Virus record (IMG/VR): IMGVR_UViG_3300036832_001218
Span: 1-40,993 of that record
Length of the DNA: 40,993 nt
Origin: a virus
Reading direction: 5' to 3' (one strand)
The position numbers were made by a program, and so were the translations under genes. The stretch's first letter is position 1. The number at the start of each line of letters is the position of its first letter. Of the stretch, positions 21,790 through 31,229 are shown piece by piece. The notes below the pieces were generated by a model. That model saw only the letters and a list, made by a program, of their open reading frames with translations, was not told where the DNA came from and did no database searches.

Positions 21790-24129
21790 ATGTACGACGG
21801 GTTCTTTCAGTACGACGACACCGAGATCCTGAACACCCAGCGCACCGTCGCCTACGCCAAGCACATGGGCGCCGGGTGGGTGAAGAACCCGGAGCGCTCC
21901 GACGTCGCCGACATCGCCCCGCTGCTGGGTGACGACCCCTACGACACGCCGCTGCAGGACACCCCGCCGTGGTTCGACCCGGACGACCCGGACACCTGGC
22001 ACTTCTACGGGCTACTGCCGATCGAGATCACCGGGCTGGACGACTCCACCAGGACCGCCGCGATCACCGAGGGCACCTCCGACGGCGGCACCGTCGGGCG
22101 GATCCGCAACCAGACCCGCAGCGCGGTGTTCCACGTCCTGCTGCTGGGCGACTCCGACGCGGCGTGCAACGCCGGCTTCGAGTGGCTGAAGTACGCGCTG
22201 CTCGGCCAGTGCGGCTCGACCTCCGCGGCCACCAACTGCGGCGGCGCGGAGCTGGAGTTCCTGTCGGCGCTGCCCGACGTCGACCCGGCCGACCCGAACT
22301 ACCCGGCCGGCTGCATCCCCGACTACTGGCGCTGCCTGTACAAGACCACCTTCGTCGACGGTCCGCACATCCTGTCCAAGCACTCCATCTCCGCCGGCAG
22401 CGGGGCGTACTGGGAGGTCGAGTTCACCTCCAGCTCCGGCGCGCCCGCGGTGTTCGGCATCGAGCAGCCGGTGATGGCGGGCATGTTCAAGACCGGTTCC
22501 ACCGCCCAGGTCGCCGACCGCACCAACCTGTGCACCAACCCGAACTTCCAGACCGGCATCACCGGCTGGCAGTCCACCGGCACCCCCGGGACCTCGATCG
22601 CGCAGGCCATCGGCGGGGTCAGCTCCGGCGGCTCGAACGTCCTCTACGACCGCTACGGCAACCCCGTCATCCTGCCGGACCCGACCCGGTCCATGCAGTG
22701 CGTGTGGCAGCGGTCCCCGAACCTGGTCACCGGCGACTCAGCCACCTTCGAGGGTGGCACCGTCGGCGGCTGGACCGGCGCCGCGGTCACCGGCACCGCG
22801 CCCACCCTCACCAACTCGACGCTGCATCCACAGTCCGCTGGCACGAAATGCCTGCAGGTGGCGTGGGCGAACGCGACCGGCCCGACCGCGAACCTGACCG
22901 TCACCGGCCTGGTCGTCGGCAACAGCTACGTCGCGTCGGTCTGGGTGTTCGTGCCCGCCGGGTCACCCGACGTGCGGCTCGGCATCAGCGGCATGACACC
23001 GGGCTCCGCGACCTCGGTGAAGAACATCTACACCCGCATCCAGGTGGGCTTCACCGCGACCGCCACCAGCCACCAGCTGCAGCTGTCCACCACGGTCGCG
23101 ACCTCACCGGGGCTGCTGGCGTTCCTGGACAACACCGACGTGTCGCTCGCCCCGCTGCTGCCCGGCGTGTACTTCAACCTGCCCACCATCATCGGGCACA
23201 CCTACACCGTGACGGGGCGGGTGAAGGTCCCGTCGGGGTCACTGCCGGTGCAATGGATCGCGCTCCAGCACGGCCTGTTCGCCAGCAACGGCGTCTTCTC
23301 CACCCTGTACGACGTGTGGGACACCATCTACCTGACCTTCACCGCGATCGGCACCAACCACTGGATAGAGCTGTCCTACGGCAGCGCGGTCGCGCTTGGC
23401 GGCGAGACGGTGTACCTCGACAACGTCCTGATCGAGGACTCCTCCGTCGGGGGGACCTACTTCGACGGCTCGTCCTCCTCGTGCCGCTGGCTGGGTGCGG
23501 TGAACGGCTCCCAGTCCCAGCACCTGGTGACGGTGTCGACCGCGCCGATCAACCCGGCCGGCGGCAGGTTCGACGACCACGGCTCGCAGCTGACCGACGT
23601 GCCGTGCCCGGTGCCGACGTTCACCCCGATCAACGACCCGACCTGCATCACCGTGGTGCCGCCGCCGCCGGCGCCGGTGGTGGCCGCCGCCTGCTTCGCA
23701 CCGCCGAAGAGCTGGATCCGCTACGCCGCGGAGATCCCGGCGAACCTGGTGCCGGCCTGGCGGCACGTCGTACCGGTGATAACACTGACCGCCCAGGGCG
23801 AGTCGCGCTGGGTGCGGCTGCGGTTCTTCGCCGACACCGACAACGACTTCGACGTGGGTGGGATGGACCCGTGCGCGTTCATCGGCGAGTTCCTGGTGAC
23901 CTACCTGCCGGACCAGGCGGTGCTCACCATCGACGGCGCCCGGCAGACGGTGCGGATCGTGACCGGCGCGATCGACCGCAACGCCAGCCAGCTGGTGTTC
24001 TCCTCCAGCGGCGGACCGTTCAGCTGGCCGGAGATGTCCTGCGGCTACAGCTACATCATGACGATCGACTGCCCACCGGCCGTGCACGCGCCCGCGGTCG
24101 ACCTGACCGTGCTGACTAAAGCGGCTTAG
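21790..24129 (+). CDS. Distal/minor tail protein with nested carbohydrate-binding-like modules
   Basis: The 779-residue protein starts at ATG 21790. Residues 1-235 look like an actinophage distal tail protein (YDDTEILNTQRTVAYAKHMG ... GLLPIEITGLDDSTR). A CBM4/9-like beta-sandwich begins near residue 240 (NLCTNPNFQTGITGWQSTGTP), is interrupted near 310 by a second complete module (FEGGTVGGWTGAAV ... NTDVSLA, to about 455), then appears to resume (TYTVTGRVKVPSG ... VYLDNVLIEDSSVGG) to about 585. The C-terminal part (IRYAAEIPANLVPAWRH ... ) returns to a tail-like fold. Host glycan binding is inferred. The TAG stop comes from palindrome copy 9. Confidence 0.75.
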   Translation: MYDGFFQYDDTEILNTQRTVAYAKHMGAGWVKNPERSDVADIAPLLGDDPYDTPLQDTPPWFDPDDPDTWHFYGLLPIEITGLDDSTRTAAITEGTSDGGTVGRIRNQTRSAVFHVLLLGDSDAACNAGFEWLKYALLGQCGSTSAATNCGGAELEFLSALPDVDPADPNYPAGCIPDYWRCLYKTTFVDGPHILSKHSISAGSGAYWEVEFTSSSGAPAVFGIEQPVMAGMFKTGSTAQVADRTNLCTNPNFQTGITGWQSTGTPGTSIAQAIGGVSSGGSNVLYDRYGNPVILPDPTRSMQCVWQRSPNLVTGDSATFEGGTVGGWTGAAVTGTAPTLTNSTLHPQSAGTKCLQVAWANATGPTANLTVTGLVVGNSYVASVWVFVPAGSPDVRLGISGMTPGSATSVKNIYTRIQVGFTATATSHQLQLSTTVATSPGLLAFLDNTDVSLAPLLPGVYFNLPTIIGHTYTVTGRVKVPSGSLPVQWIALQHGLFASNGVFSTLYDVWDTIYLTFTAIGTNHWIELSYGSAVALGGETVYLDNVLIEDSSVGGTYFDGSSSSCRWLGAVNGSQSQHLVTVSTAPINPAGGRFDDHGSQLTDVPCPVPTFTPINDPTCITVVPPPPAPVVAAACFAPPKSWIRYAAEIPANLVPAWRHVVPVITLTAQGESRWVRLRFFADTDNDFDVGGMDPCAFIGEFLVTYLPDQAVLTIDGARQTVRIVTGAIDRNASQLVFSSSGGPFSWPEMSCGYSYIMTIDCPPAVHAPAVDLTVLTKAA

Positions 24130-24138
24130 TCCACTAAG
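24125..24138 (+). repeat. Palindromic junction repeat, copy 9 (CTTAGTCCACTAAG)
   Basis: A consensus copy. Its TAG (24127-24129) stops the upstream gene, and the next ATG is 10 bases downstream. Confidence 0.9.
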
Positions 24139-24148
24139 CAGGCGACCG

Positions 24149-27040
24149 ATGGCGACCGCGCACTTCTACTACACCGGCGGCTGGCAGGTGTGGAGCCTGC
24201 CGGCCGGCGTGACGCAGGTGTTCCTCACCATCTCCGGCGGTGCCAGCAACGGCGTCCGCGGCGGCGGGTGCTCGGGCATGGTCTCCCTCGCCAAGGGCAG
24301 CAAGCTCTACGTCATGGTCGCCGGCGGCGGCGGCGCGCCGTCCGGGTCGACCGGTGGCCGTGGCGGGGTGCCGCAGGGCGGCGCCGGTGGCAACGGCTCG
24401 GCCGGCTACTCCGGCGGCTGGGGCGGTGCCGGCTACTCCGCGGTCCGGTTGAACGCCTCCAGCGGCACCCTGCTCGGGCTGGCCGGTGGCGCCGGTGGCA
24501 CCGCGGGCAAGGTGGGCACCACGGCTGCCGCGCTCGGCGGCATGGGCGGCACCTCGACCAGCGGTCAGGACGGCGCTCCGCAGCCGCTGTTCGGCGGCAA
24601 GGGCGCCACCTCGACCAAGGGCGGTGACGGCGGCGCCGGGACGCAGGGCACCGGGCTGGTGGGCGGCGACGGCATCCAGGGTTACGGCGGCGCGGGCGGG
24701 CGTGTGCCGTCCGGTTTCAGCGGTCCCGGCGGCGGTGGTGGGGGCGCCGGGCAGTGGGGTGGTGGCGGCGGCGTCGGTGGTGTGAACGGTGTGCAGACCG
24801 CCGGCGGCGGTGGTGGTGGCATCAACTACCGCGGCTCGATGACCGGCGGCACGGACGGGCAGGGCACCGGCGGCACCGGGGCGGGCGGTGTGCAGCTGGA
24901 CTGGGATGACCCGGCGACGCCGAACCGGCCGCCGCTGGCACCGCTGCTCGCGAACTGCAAGCCGGCCAACGGCTCGCGCACCCTGGCCACCGACTCGGTG
25001 GTGCTGCAGGCGTACCCGTCGGACCCGGACGGCGGCCCGGTGCGGGCCATGTTCCGGATCTCCACCGACAAGGCGTTCAGCTATCACACCGATGTCTACG
25101 GCGCCTATGTGCTGTCCAACCAGCCGTCCACCGTCCGGTACGCGGTGATACCGGACCGGTTGTACTGGGTGCGGGCCTACAGCCAGGACTCGCACGGGCT
25201 CTTCTCCACCAGCTACACGCTGTACTCCTTCTACTCCGACTTCACCCCGCTGACGCCGGGGCTGTACGCACCGGCCGATGGTGCGGTTCTCAACCCGACC
25301 GTGGTCAACACGCTGTCCTGGGTGTTCAAGGATCCGGACGGCAGCCACGACGCGCAGAACGGCGCGTTCGTCGACTACCGCCGGGTCGGCACCAGTAGCT
25401 GGGTCAGTCAGCAGATCGCCGGCACCGCCAACAACTGGGCCGCGCCGGCGAACATCTTCCTGGTCGGCACCTCCTACCAGTGGCGGGTCCGCACCTTCGA
25501 CAAGGCGGGGCTCGCCTCACCCGCGTCGGAGATCCGCTCGTTCACCACCACCGGCGCCACCCAGGCGCCGATCGGGCTGACCCCGAAGAGCCAGGTCGCG
25601 TTCCTGTGCGACCAGGCCAACACGGTCACCTGGAAGTTCCGCGACCCCAACCCCGGTGACCATCAGACCAAGGCCGACTTCCAGTGGCGGGAGGTGGGCA
25701 CCGCGACCTGGAACGTCATCCCCGGCATCGCCACCAACGGGCAGTCCTGGACGGTGCCGGCCAACACCTTCCAGCCGAACCTGCACGTCGAGTGGCAGGT
25801 CCGCACCTATGACTCCACCTCCCAGCAGTCCTCCTGGTCGGCGAGCCTGGAGTTCTACACCATCTACACCCCCGGTGGCGCGGCCGGTGCGCCGGACATC
25901 CCGATCACCTACGAGCAGGGCGCGCTCGGCTGCGGCGAGCACCGGGTGTTCATCTACGACCGGGGCGCGCAGAAGCGGATCGGTGAGGTCACCCCGCTGG
26001 CGATCGTGTCCTGGAACCGGGCGCGCGATGACATCTCGGTCGCCAACATCACCACCACCGGCTTCGACTCCGACTGCTGCGAGCTGCTGTCTGCGGTCCG
26101 CTCGATGCGCCACGAGATCGTCATCTTCCGCAACGGGGTGCGGGTCTGGGAGGGACCGATCACCCGGGTCGGCTACTTCCGCGACCACGTCGAGATCGAG
26201 GCCAAGGACGTGATGCAGTACGTGTACCGGCGGATCATGCGGGCCGGTTACAACGACACCGGCACCTACTCGATCACGGTGGTGCAGCGGGCGGCGAGCA
26301 TCATCATCGACGCGCTGGCCCGCGACGACCCGAACGTGCTGGCCTACCTGACCCAGATCAACTACCCCGACGATGCGCAGGAGGCGCGGGTTCGCTACCC
26401 CTACCAGGTGACCGCCTGGGAGGAGGTGGACGACATGGCGGCGATGGCCGGGCTGGACTACGTGGTGGTCGGCCGGCGGATCCTGCTGTGGGACACCAAC
26501 CGTCCGATCGGCCGGCTGCCGCTGCTGCAGGACTCCGACTTCGCCAACAATGCCGTCGTCACCGAGTACGGGATGGACCTGGGCACCTACTTCGCCGCCA
26601 CCAACAACCAGGGCGTGTGGGGCGCGGTCGGCGGCAAGGACCCGTACTACGGCTGGGTGGAGCAGCTGGACTCCAGCTACTCGGAGTCCTCGACCAGCAC
26701 CGACTCGAACTCGACCCCGGCGTCGGTGGTCTCGCTGCAGCGTGCCCTGACCAGCCAGGCCGAACGCAACAGCTCCAGCCGGAACCCGGCGCCGCTGGTG
26801 GTGCGGATACCGGACAACACCGCCCTGAGCCCGGATGTCGCGCTCGACATCCAGATGATCGTGCCGGGGGTGTGGCTGCCGCTGTCCTCCGGCGCCACCT
26901 GCCGGGTGGTGACCCAGTGGCAGAAGCTGGACTCGATGGCAGTCCGCGAGGACGACACCGGCGAGCAGGTCACCGTGGTGATGTCGCCGGCGCCCGGCGC
27001 GGGCGTGAACCCGGACGACATCGGCACGCTCGACGCTTAG
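24149..27040 (+). CDS. Minor tail protein: Gly-rich, Fn3-like and Gp37-like regions
   Basis: The 963-residue protein starts at ATG 24149 with only a weak ribosome binding site. Residues about 25-250 are very Gly-rich with Gly-Gly-Ala/Ser repeats, as in glycine-rich tail fibre domains. Residues about 255-575 contain several Fn3-like modules (VRAMFRISTDKAFSYHTDVYG; SYQWRVRTFDKAGLASPASEI; VEWQVRTYDSTSQQSSW). Residues about 590-963 resemble the baseplate protein Gp37 of phage ReqiPepy6 (WNRARDDISVANITTTGFDSD ... EIVIFRNGVRVWEGPITRVGY). It is probably part of the tail tip that contacts the cell. The TAG stop is from copy 10. Confidence 0.75.
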   Translation: MATAHFYYTGGWQVWSLPAGVTQVFLTISGGASNGVRGGGCSGMVSLAKGSKLYVMVAGGGGAPSGSTGGRGGVPQGGAGGNGSAGYSGGWGGAGYSAVRLNASSGTLLGLAGGAGGTAGKVGTTAAALGGMGGTSTSGQDGAPQPLFGGKGATSTKGGDGGAGTQGTGLVGGDGIQGYGGAGGRVPSGFSGPGGGGGGAGQWGGGGGVGGVNGVQTAGGGGGGINYRGSMTGGTDGQGTGGTGAGGVQLDWDDPATPNRPPLAPLLANCKPANGSRTLATDSVVLQAYPSDPDGGPVRAMFRISTDKAFSYHTDVYGAYVLSNQPSTVRYAVIPDRLYWVRAYSQDSHGLFSTSYTLYSFYSDFTPLTPGLYAPADGAVLNPTVVNTLSWVFKDPDGSHDAQNGAFVDYRRVGTSSWVSQQIAGTANNWAAPANIFLVGTSYQWRVRTFDKAGLASPASEIRSFTTTGATQAPIGLTPKSQVAFLCDQANTVTWKFRDPNPGDHQTKADFQWREVGTATWNVIPGIATNGQSWTVPANTFQPNLHVEWQVRTYDSTSQQSSWSASLEFYTIYTPGGAAGAPDIPITYEQGALGCGEHRVFIYDRGAQKRIGEVTPLAIVSWNRARDDISVANITTTGFDSDCCELLSAVRSMRHEIVIFRNGVRVWEGPITRVGYFRDHVEIEAKDVMQYVYRRIMRAGYNDTGTYSITVVQRAASIIIDALARDDPNVLAYLTQINYPDDAQEARVRYPYQVTAWEEVDDMAAMAGLDYVVVGRRILLWDTNRPIGRLPLLQDSDFANNAVVTEYGMDLGTYFAATNNQGVWGAVGGKDPYYGWVEQLDSSYSESSTSTDSNSTPASVVSLQRALTSQAERNSSSRNPAPLVVRIPDNTALSPDVALDIQMIVPGVWLPLSSGATCRVVTQWQKLDSMAVREDDTGEQVTVVMSPAPGAGVNPDDIGTLDA

Positions 27041-27049
27041 TCGACTAAG
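27036..27049. repeat. Palindromic junction repeat, copy 10 (CTTAGTCGACTAAG), perfect
   Basis: The only fully symmetric copy (centre CG). Its TAG (27038-27040) stops the upstream tail gene; the next start, GTG 27061, lies 11 bases beyond its end. Confidence 0.9.
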
Positions 27050-27060
27050 GAGGGCGGGCT

Positions 27061-29301
27061 GTGCAGACCGGCACCCAGAACATCACCATGTCCGACTGGA
27101 TGCGGACCGTGGAACGCAACATCGGCATCCTGAACCGGCAACCCACCAGCGTCCCGGCGGCCGGCTTCGAGCCGGTGTCCACCACCGTCAACACCTGGAA
27201 CGACGACCAGGCATGCCTGACCGGTTCCTACCAGACGATCGGCGGCCAGGTCGCCGACTCCCCCGACGACACGGTGCCGTGGGTGGGGTTCACCGAGTCC
27301 TCCGACGGCCAGAACGGCATCCAGCACGTTTACTCCTACACCGACGCCGGGACGCAGCGGGAGTACCAGCGGCGCTTCTACTACGACGCGACCAACGGGG
27401 TGCGGCTGTACGAGCCGTGGAAGGCGGCCGGCGGCTCCGGCGGTGGTGGCGGCGGTGGTGGTTCCGGGTCGCTGGACACCGGCTGGCTGTACTTCGGAGT
27501 TCAGGGCGGCATCTTCTACAACGCGCCCACCACGTCCTACGCCAGCGCGGGGACTGGGTTCAGCCGGGGCCGGATCAGACGCGACGGCGTCGGGCAGGTC
27601 TGGCTGGACGTGTTCATCGCTGCTCAGGTGCCCTCGACGACGGCGCCGGTCTTCACCCTGCCGTCGGGGTTCCGGCCCGCGTACCCCGAAGTCTTCACCG
27701 GTCAGTGCGGTGGCGGGATCACCGGCAGCATCCTCATCAACCCCAACGGCGACGTGTTCTACAACGGCAACAACGGCAGCGTCTCCCTGACGCTCGCGTT
27801 CCACAACTGCCAGTACATGGCCGAGGACTCCGCCTCACCGCCGACCTGGACGTCGTTCACGCCGGGCGGCGGCTGGTCGAACGTGGCCGGCTACGCACCG
27901 GCCCGCTACTACGTCGACGCCGCCGGTGACGTGCACCTGTCCGGCCGGATCGCCGGCGGCGGGATCAACGTCGCGAACCCCATCACCACGCTGCCCGCCG
28001 GGCTGTACTCGACCGGCAACAACCAGACCCTCTACACGGTCGCTGCTGGGGCTATCAGCGGCGGCGGGACCGCGCGGATCGACCTGGACCCCAGCGGCAA
28101 CCTGTTCGTCGTCGGCTACGCCAACGGCGGCAGCAACACGGCGGTCAACCTCGACGGGATCGTCATCTCCAACCCGAGCGGCACCTGGGGCACCCTGGCC
28201 CTGACCAACTCCTGGGTGCCCTACGGCACCGTCTTCGCACCGCCGCAGCACTGCCAGAACCGGTTCGGCGTCGCCGCGACCCGGGGACTCATCAAGGGCG
28301 GCACCAGCACGATCCCGACCTCGTTCGTGGCTTCCGGCAGCTTCCCGAACCCGGGGGTGGCACCGCGGTATGAACTGCTGTCGGTCAACGGTGCCAGCGC
28401 GAACGTGACCTGCCGCATCGACGTCATGATCGACGGAGCGCTGTCCTTCCAGGGCTTCCTGTCCGGCGGCACCAACGCCTACGTGTCGATGATCCTGCGT
28501 TGGCCGGTCGACCTCGAAGCGGCACCGACCGGGCCGCCGGGACCGAAGGGCGCGGACTCAACCGTGCCTGGGCCGCCCGGTGCAACCGGGCCGATCGGGC
28601 CGGCTGGTCCGACCGGGCCCGGCTCGACCGTCCCCGGCCCGCCGGGGGCGACCGGACCGCAGGGTCCGACCGGCCCGACGGGTCCGACCGGGCCCACCTC
28701 GACAGTGCCTGGACCGGCTGGTCCGACCGGGCCGACCGGTGCCACCGGGCCGACCGGCCCCACCGGACCGGCTGGTCAGGGAGTGCCCGCCGGTGGCAGC
28801 GCCGGTCAGGTGCTCACCAAGAACTCCGGTACCGACTACGACTCGGGCTGGGTCACCACGGGCGCCGGGTTCCCCCGGTCGTCGCGGTACAAGGTCTCCC
28901 GCACCGCCAACGGCATCGCGGCGGCTGGCTACTGCGACGTGGGGCTGCCCGCGAACACCGAGTATTACAACGGGTCCTACACCAGCGGCTCGCTGACGAC
29001 GCTGACCTTCATCAAGCCGTGCCTGCTGGCGGTGATGTCCAACTGGACCGGCGGCAACGGTGCCGGCTGGGGGCAGATGAACTTCCTCGGCGGTGCGATG
29101 CAGTCACCGAGTTCGTTCGCGTTCCAGGGCACGTCGACGGGCGGTGGGTTCTATCAGGTCTGCGGCACGCTGGTCCTGGTGGTCAACGCCGGCGACGTGG
29201 TGAACATGCAGATCCGGGGCAACAGCACGGCGACCTGGAACCTGTCCGCGACGACCTGGATCACCTGCACCGACGTCACCCCCGCCACGCTGCAAACCTG
29301 A
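27061..29301 (+). CDS. Tail fibre with collagen-like stalk, likely receptor-binding
   Basis: The 746-residue protein starts at GTG 27061. Residues 1-125 look like a tail-attachment domain ([18 protein letters not shown]). A Gly-rich hinge (residues about 123-135) and two similar beta-rich units follow (about 140-260 and 265-490). Residues about 492-575 are Gly-X-Y collagen-like, interrupted three times by a STVPG-type break. A C-terminal beta-rich head (about 576-746) includes [20 protein letters not shown]. The structure suggests a trimeric fibre with its C-terminal tip binding the host. The call as receptor-binding protein is inferred. Confidence 0.72.
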   Translation: MQTGTQNITMSDWMRTVERNIGILNRQPTSVPAAGFEPVSTTVNTWNDDQACLTGSYQTIGGQVADSPDDTVPWVGFTESSDGQNGIQHVYSYTDAGTQREYQRRFYYDATNGVRLYEPWKAAGGSGGGGGGGGSGSLDTGWLYFGVQGGIFYNAPTTSYASAGTGFSRGRIRRDGVGQVWLDVFIAAQVPSTTAPVFTLPSGFRPAYPEVFTGQCGGGITGSILINPNGDVFYNGNNGSVSLTLAFHNCQYMAEDSASPPTWTSFTPGGGWSNVAGYAPARYYVDAAGDVHLSGRIAGGGINVANPITTLPAGLYSTGNNQTLYTVAAGAISGGGTARIDLDPSGNLFVVGYANGGSNTAVNLDGIVISNPSGTWGTLALTNSWVPYGTVFAPPQHCQNRFGVAATRGLIKGGTSTIPTSFVASGSFPNPGVAPRYELLSVNGASANVTCRIDVMIDGALSFQGFLSGGTNAYVSMILRWPVDLEAAPTGPPGPKGADSTVPGPPGATGPIGPAGPTGPGSTVPGPPGATGPQGPTGPTGPTGPTSTVPGPAGPTGPTGATGPTGPTGPAGQGVPAGGSAGQVLTKNSGTDYDSGWVTTGAGFPRSSRYKVSRTANGIAAAGYCDVGLPANTEYYNGSYTSGSLTTLTFIKPCLLAVMSNWTGGNGAGWGQMNFLGGAMQSPSSFAFQGTSTGGGFYQVCGTLVLVVNAGDVVNMQIRGNSTATWNLSATTWITCTDVTPATLQT

Positions 29302-29315
29302 CAGGAGAGTCGACA

Positions 29316-29609
29316 ATGTCGTACACCGACCAGGCGAACCTTGCCTATGACGGCGACTTCCAGCGGCGGCTGCAGGCGTGCATCACGCAGGAGGCTGCCG
29401 TCACCCGGCCACCCGATGACCCGTTGGGCCATCAGATACTGATCTCGCCCACCGACGGTGTCGCGTGGTTCATGCCGATCGTCTCCAGCAGCCAGCAGGT
29501 CATCGACGCCTTCACCGGCGGCGGCAGCGACGCCGTGCCGGACCAGATGATCCTGGCCGAGGCGCAGGCCGCCTGGCAGCGGGTGTCTGATCTGCACCCG
29601 CCCGCCTAG
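29316..29609 (+). CDS. Small hypothetical protein after tail fibre
   Basis: The 97-residue protein starts at ATG 29316 after AGGAGAG. It contains DFQRRLQACITQEAAV, GHQILISPTDGVAWFMPIVSSSQQVIDAF and a helical end (DQMILAEAQAAWQRVSDL). Similar small proteins sit among tail fibre genes of actinophages, but I do not recognise a function. The TAG stop is supplied by palindrome copy 11. Confidence 0.7.
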   Translation: MSYTDQANLAYDGDFQRRLQACITQEAAVTRPPDDPLGHQILISPTDGVAWFMPIVSSSQQVIDAFTGGGSDAVPDQMILAEAQAAWQRVSDLHPPA

Positions 29610-29618
29610 TCCACTAAG
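29605..29618 (+). repeat. Palindromic junction repeat, copy 11 (CCTAGTCCACTAAG)
   Basis: One arm base differs from consensus. Its TAG (29607-29609) stops the upstream gene. The next start is 76 bases away, the largest repeat-to-start distance among copies 4-11. Confidence 0.85.
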
Positions 29619-29694
29619 CGTTACGCTCTGCCCAGCACGACGGCCAGCGCCACGACGCCGGAGCCACTGACGGTGCGAACCCGGAGGGACTGCC

Positions 29695-30621
29695 ATGCCA
29701 CGATGCTGCGGAAGTACCTGTAGCTGCCAGCTCACCGCCGGCACCGGGATGACGGTCACCGGATCTGGCACCCCCGCCGACCCGTTCGTGCTGACCGCCA
29801 CGTCCGGCGCGATGATGGTGCAGGACACCCCCACCATCAACATGACCATGACCGGCACCGGCACCTCGGCCGACCCGTTCACGATCTCCGCGGCCGCCAC
29901 GGTGCGGATGACGAACCTGCTGGACCTGGACACCACCAACACCACCGTCGGCTACGTGGTCGCCCGGCAGGCCGGGGGCACGTTCGCGATGGTGCCGCCG
30001 ACCACCGCGCCGGCCGGTGCGATCAGCCACGACTCCTCGCTGACCGGCGACGGCTCATCCGGCAACCAGTTGAAGGTGGTGCCGGACACCGAGCTGGCGG
30101 TATCGGGCACGGGTGTCGCGCTGAACGCCACCACCCGGCATCTGCTGGTCCGCCAGTTCGCGGACGCGCCGACCCGCGGCTCGGCGGCGAACCCGGCGCC
30201 GCTGCTGAACGACCTGTCCACCATCTCCTCGGTGCCTGGTGTGGTGTCCTGGTACGACGGCACCGCGTGGCACCCGCTGAACGTGGTGACGAAGCAGACC
30301 GCGTCCGGGCAGCTGTTCGCGATCACCGGGCCGTACACGGCGGAGGCGCCGGTCCAGGGCATCACGAAGCTGGTGACCGGCACCACCGACGGCAACGGCC
30401 AGATCGTGCTGCTGAGCGCGACCGACCTGACCTCGGCGAACGGGGTGCTGGACTGCCAGGTGGTCGCGGTGAACAGCGCCAGCCCCGGCCTGATCGTGAA
30501 CATCTCCACCACCACCGGCCCGAACCCGAACCAGGTGGTGGCCACCGTGTATCAAGCCGGTATCGGCACGCCGGCGACGTCGCTGGCCGTGACGCTGTCG
30601 GTCGCCGCCAGACTGTACTAG
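29695..30621 (+). CDS. Beta-rich minor tail / fibre-like protein
   Basis: The 308-residue protein starts at ATG 29695 after GGAGGGA. The N-terminus has a Cys cluster (CCGSTCSCQ), then two related strand repeats (GTGMTVTGSGTPADPFVLTA and TMTGTGTSADPFTISA). A trimeric-fibre-like pattern follows (SHDSSLTGDGSSGNQLKV; LAVSGTGVALN). The C-terminal 90 residues are strand-rich. A fibre or adhesin function is inferred from repeats and position. Confidence 0.65.
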   Translation: MPRCCGSTCSCQLTAGTGMTVTGSGTPADPFVLTATSGAMMVQDTPTINMTMTGTGTSADPFTISAAATVRMTNLLDLDTTNTTVGYVVARQAGGTFAMVPPTTAPAGAISHDSSLTGDGSSGNQLKVVPDTELAVSGTGVALNATTRHLLVRQFADAPTRGSAANPAPLLNDLSTISSVPGVVSWYDGTAWHPLNVVTKQTASGQLFAITGPYTAEAPVQGITKLVTGTTDGNGQIVLLSATDLTSANGVLDCQVVAVNSASPGLIVNISTTTGPNPNQVVATVYQAGIGTPATSLAVTLSVAARLY

Positions 30622-30797
30622 TGAGCCACGCCAAGCGGATCGCGATTCTGATCCTGCTCGGGGTCGGCGTGCTGGTGTTGGCAATCATCGTGTTGGTCAC
30701 CGCCCGCAACGCCGACACCAGGCTGTTGGCCACGATCGGCCTGCTGGGTGGACTGGCGATCGTGGTGGTGTCGTTGCCGTCCAGCAACGGGAAGTAG
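30621..30797 (+). CDS. Small two-segment membrane protein, holin candidate
   Basis: The 58-residue product starts at GTG 30621 on the last base of the previous stop. Two hydrophobic segments (AILILLGVGVLVLAIIVLV and LLATIGLLGGLAIVVVSL) are separated by a short polar RNADTR loop, and the N-terminus is basic. Small two-segment proteins after tail genes are often holins, but no endolysin sits beside it and no family motif is seen, so this is only a candidate. Confidence 0.6.
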   Translation: MSHAKRIAILILLGVGVLVLAIIVLVTARNADTRLLATIGLLGGLAIVVVSLPSSNGK

Positions 30798-30883
30798 TGA
30801 GCCGGGGCGAGGTCTTCGCGCTGGCCTGTGTGGTCATCCTGCTGGCCCTCACGCTGGCGGTGTTCTTCATCCGCAACCGGTGA
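30797..30883 (+). CDS. 28-residue single-span membrane protein
   Basis: GTG 30797 overlaps the last base of the previous stop. The product is Met-Ser-Arg-Gly-Glu, a single hydrophobic helix (VFALACVVILLALTLAVFFI) and a basic end (RNR). The tight coupling to the gene before and its clean membrane helix support a real gene. It may act with the previous protein in lysis. It is the last rightward gene before the convergent junction. Confidence 0.5.
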   Translation: MSRGEVFALACVVILLALTLAVFFIRNR

Positions 30884-30887
30884 GCCG

Positions 30888-30901
30888 CCTAGTGGACTAA
30901 G
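30888..30901 (-). repeat. Palindromic junction repeat, copy 12 (CCTAGTGGACTAAG), convergent junction
   Basis: It lies exactly where rightward and leftward genes meet. Its minus-strand TAG (30897-30899) ends the leftward gene, while the rightward gene ends 5 bases before it. No U-rich tract follows on either side. Confidence 0.85.
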
Positions 30902-31229
30902 CGGGCGGGCCCGGCCACAGCGCCATGCTGACCAGTTCGGCGATCACCTGTGGTGCCAGCTCCATGTACTGCTCGTCGCTGCGCGCGGCGATCACCGCGT
31001 TGCCGTGCAGGTGCAGCGGGTTGTTCACCAGCAGCATGTCGAGCATGTTGTTCAGCCGGGTGTTCACCATCGGGTCGTCGTCGACGATCACCATCAGGCC
31101 GAGCGCGGCGATGGCGTAATACTCCGGGCTGCGGATCGGGGCGTGCTCGTACGGGAAGGTGACGTACGGCCAGATCCAGATGCCGAGCCGCTCGTCGGCG
31201 CGGATGCCGAGAGCGAACTTGTTATCCAT
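30897..31229 (-). CDS. Hypothetical protein (last gene of leftward operon)
   Basis: The 110-residue protein starts at ATG 31229, inside the end of the previous leftward gene. It has IWIWPYVTFPYEHAPIRSPEYYAIAALG and LNNMLDMLLVNNPLHLHGNAVIAARSDEQYMELA, and looks soluble with two helices. It has no motif I recognise. Its stop is Ala-TAG taken from palindrome copy 12. Confidence 0.65.
   Translation of the reverse strand: MDNKFALGIRADERLGIWIWPYVTFPYEHAPIRSPEYYAIAALGLMVIVDDDPMVNTRLNNMLDMLLVNNPLHLHGNAVIAARSDEQYMELAPQVIAELVSMALWPGPPA

Noticed and set aside
28479-28763. Minus-strand collagen-like frame
   Set aside because: Antisense of the Gly-X-Y repeats also reads as Gly-Pro repeats. It has no start signal and lies fully within the tail fibre gene.
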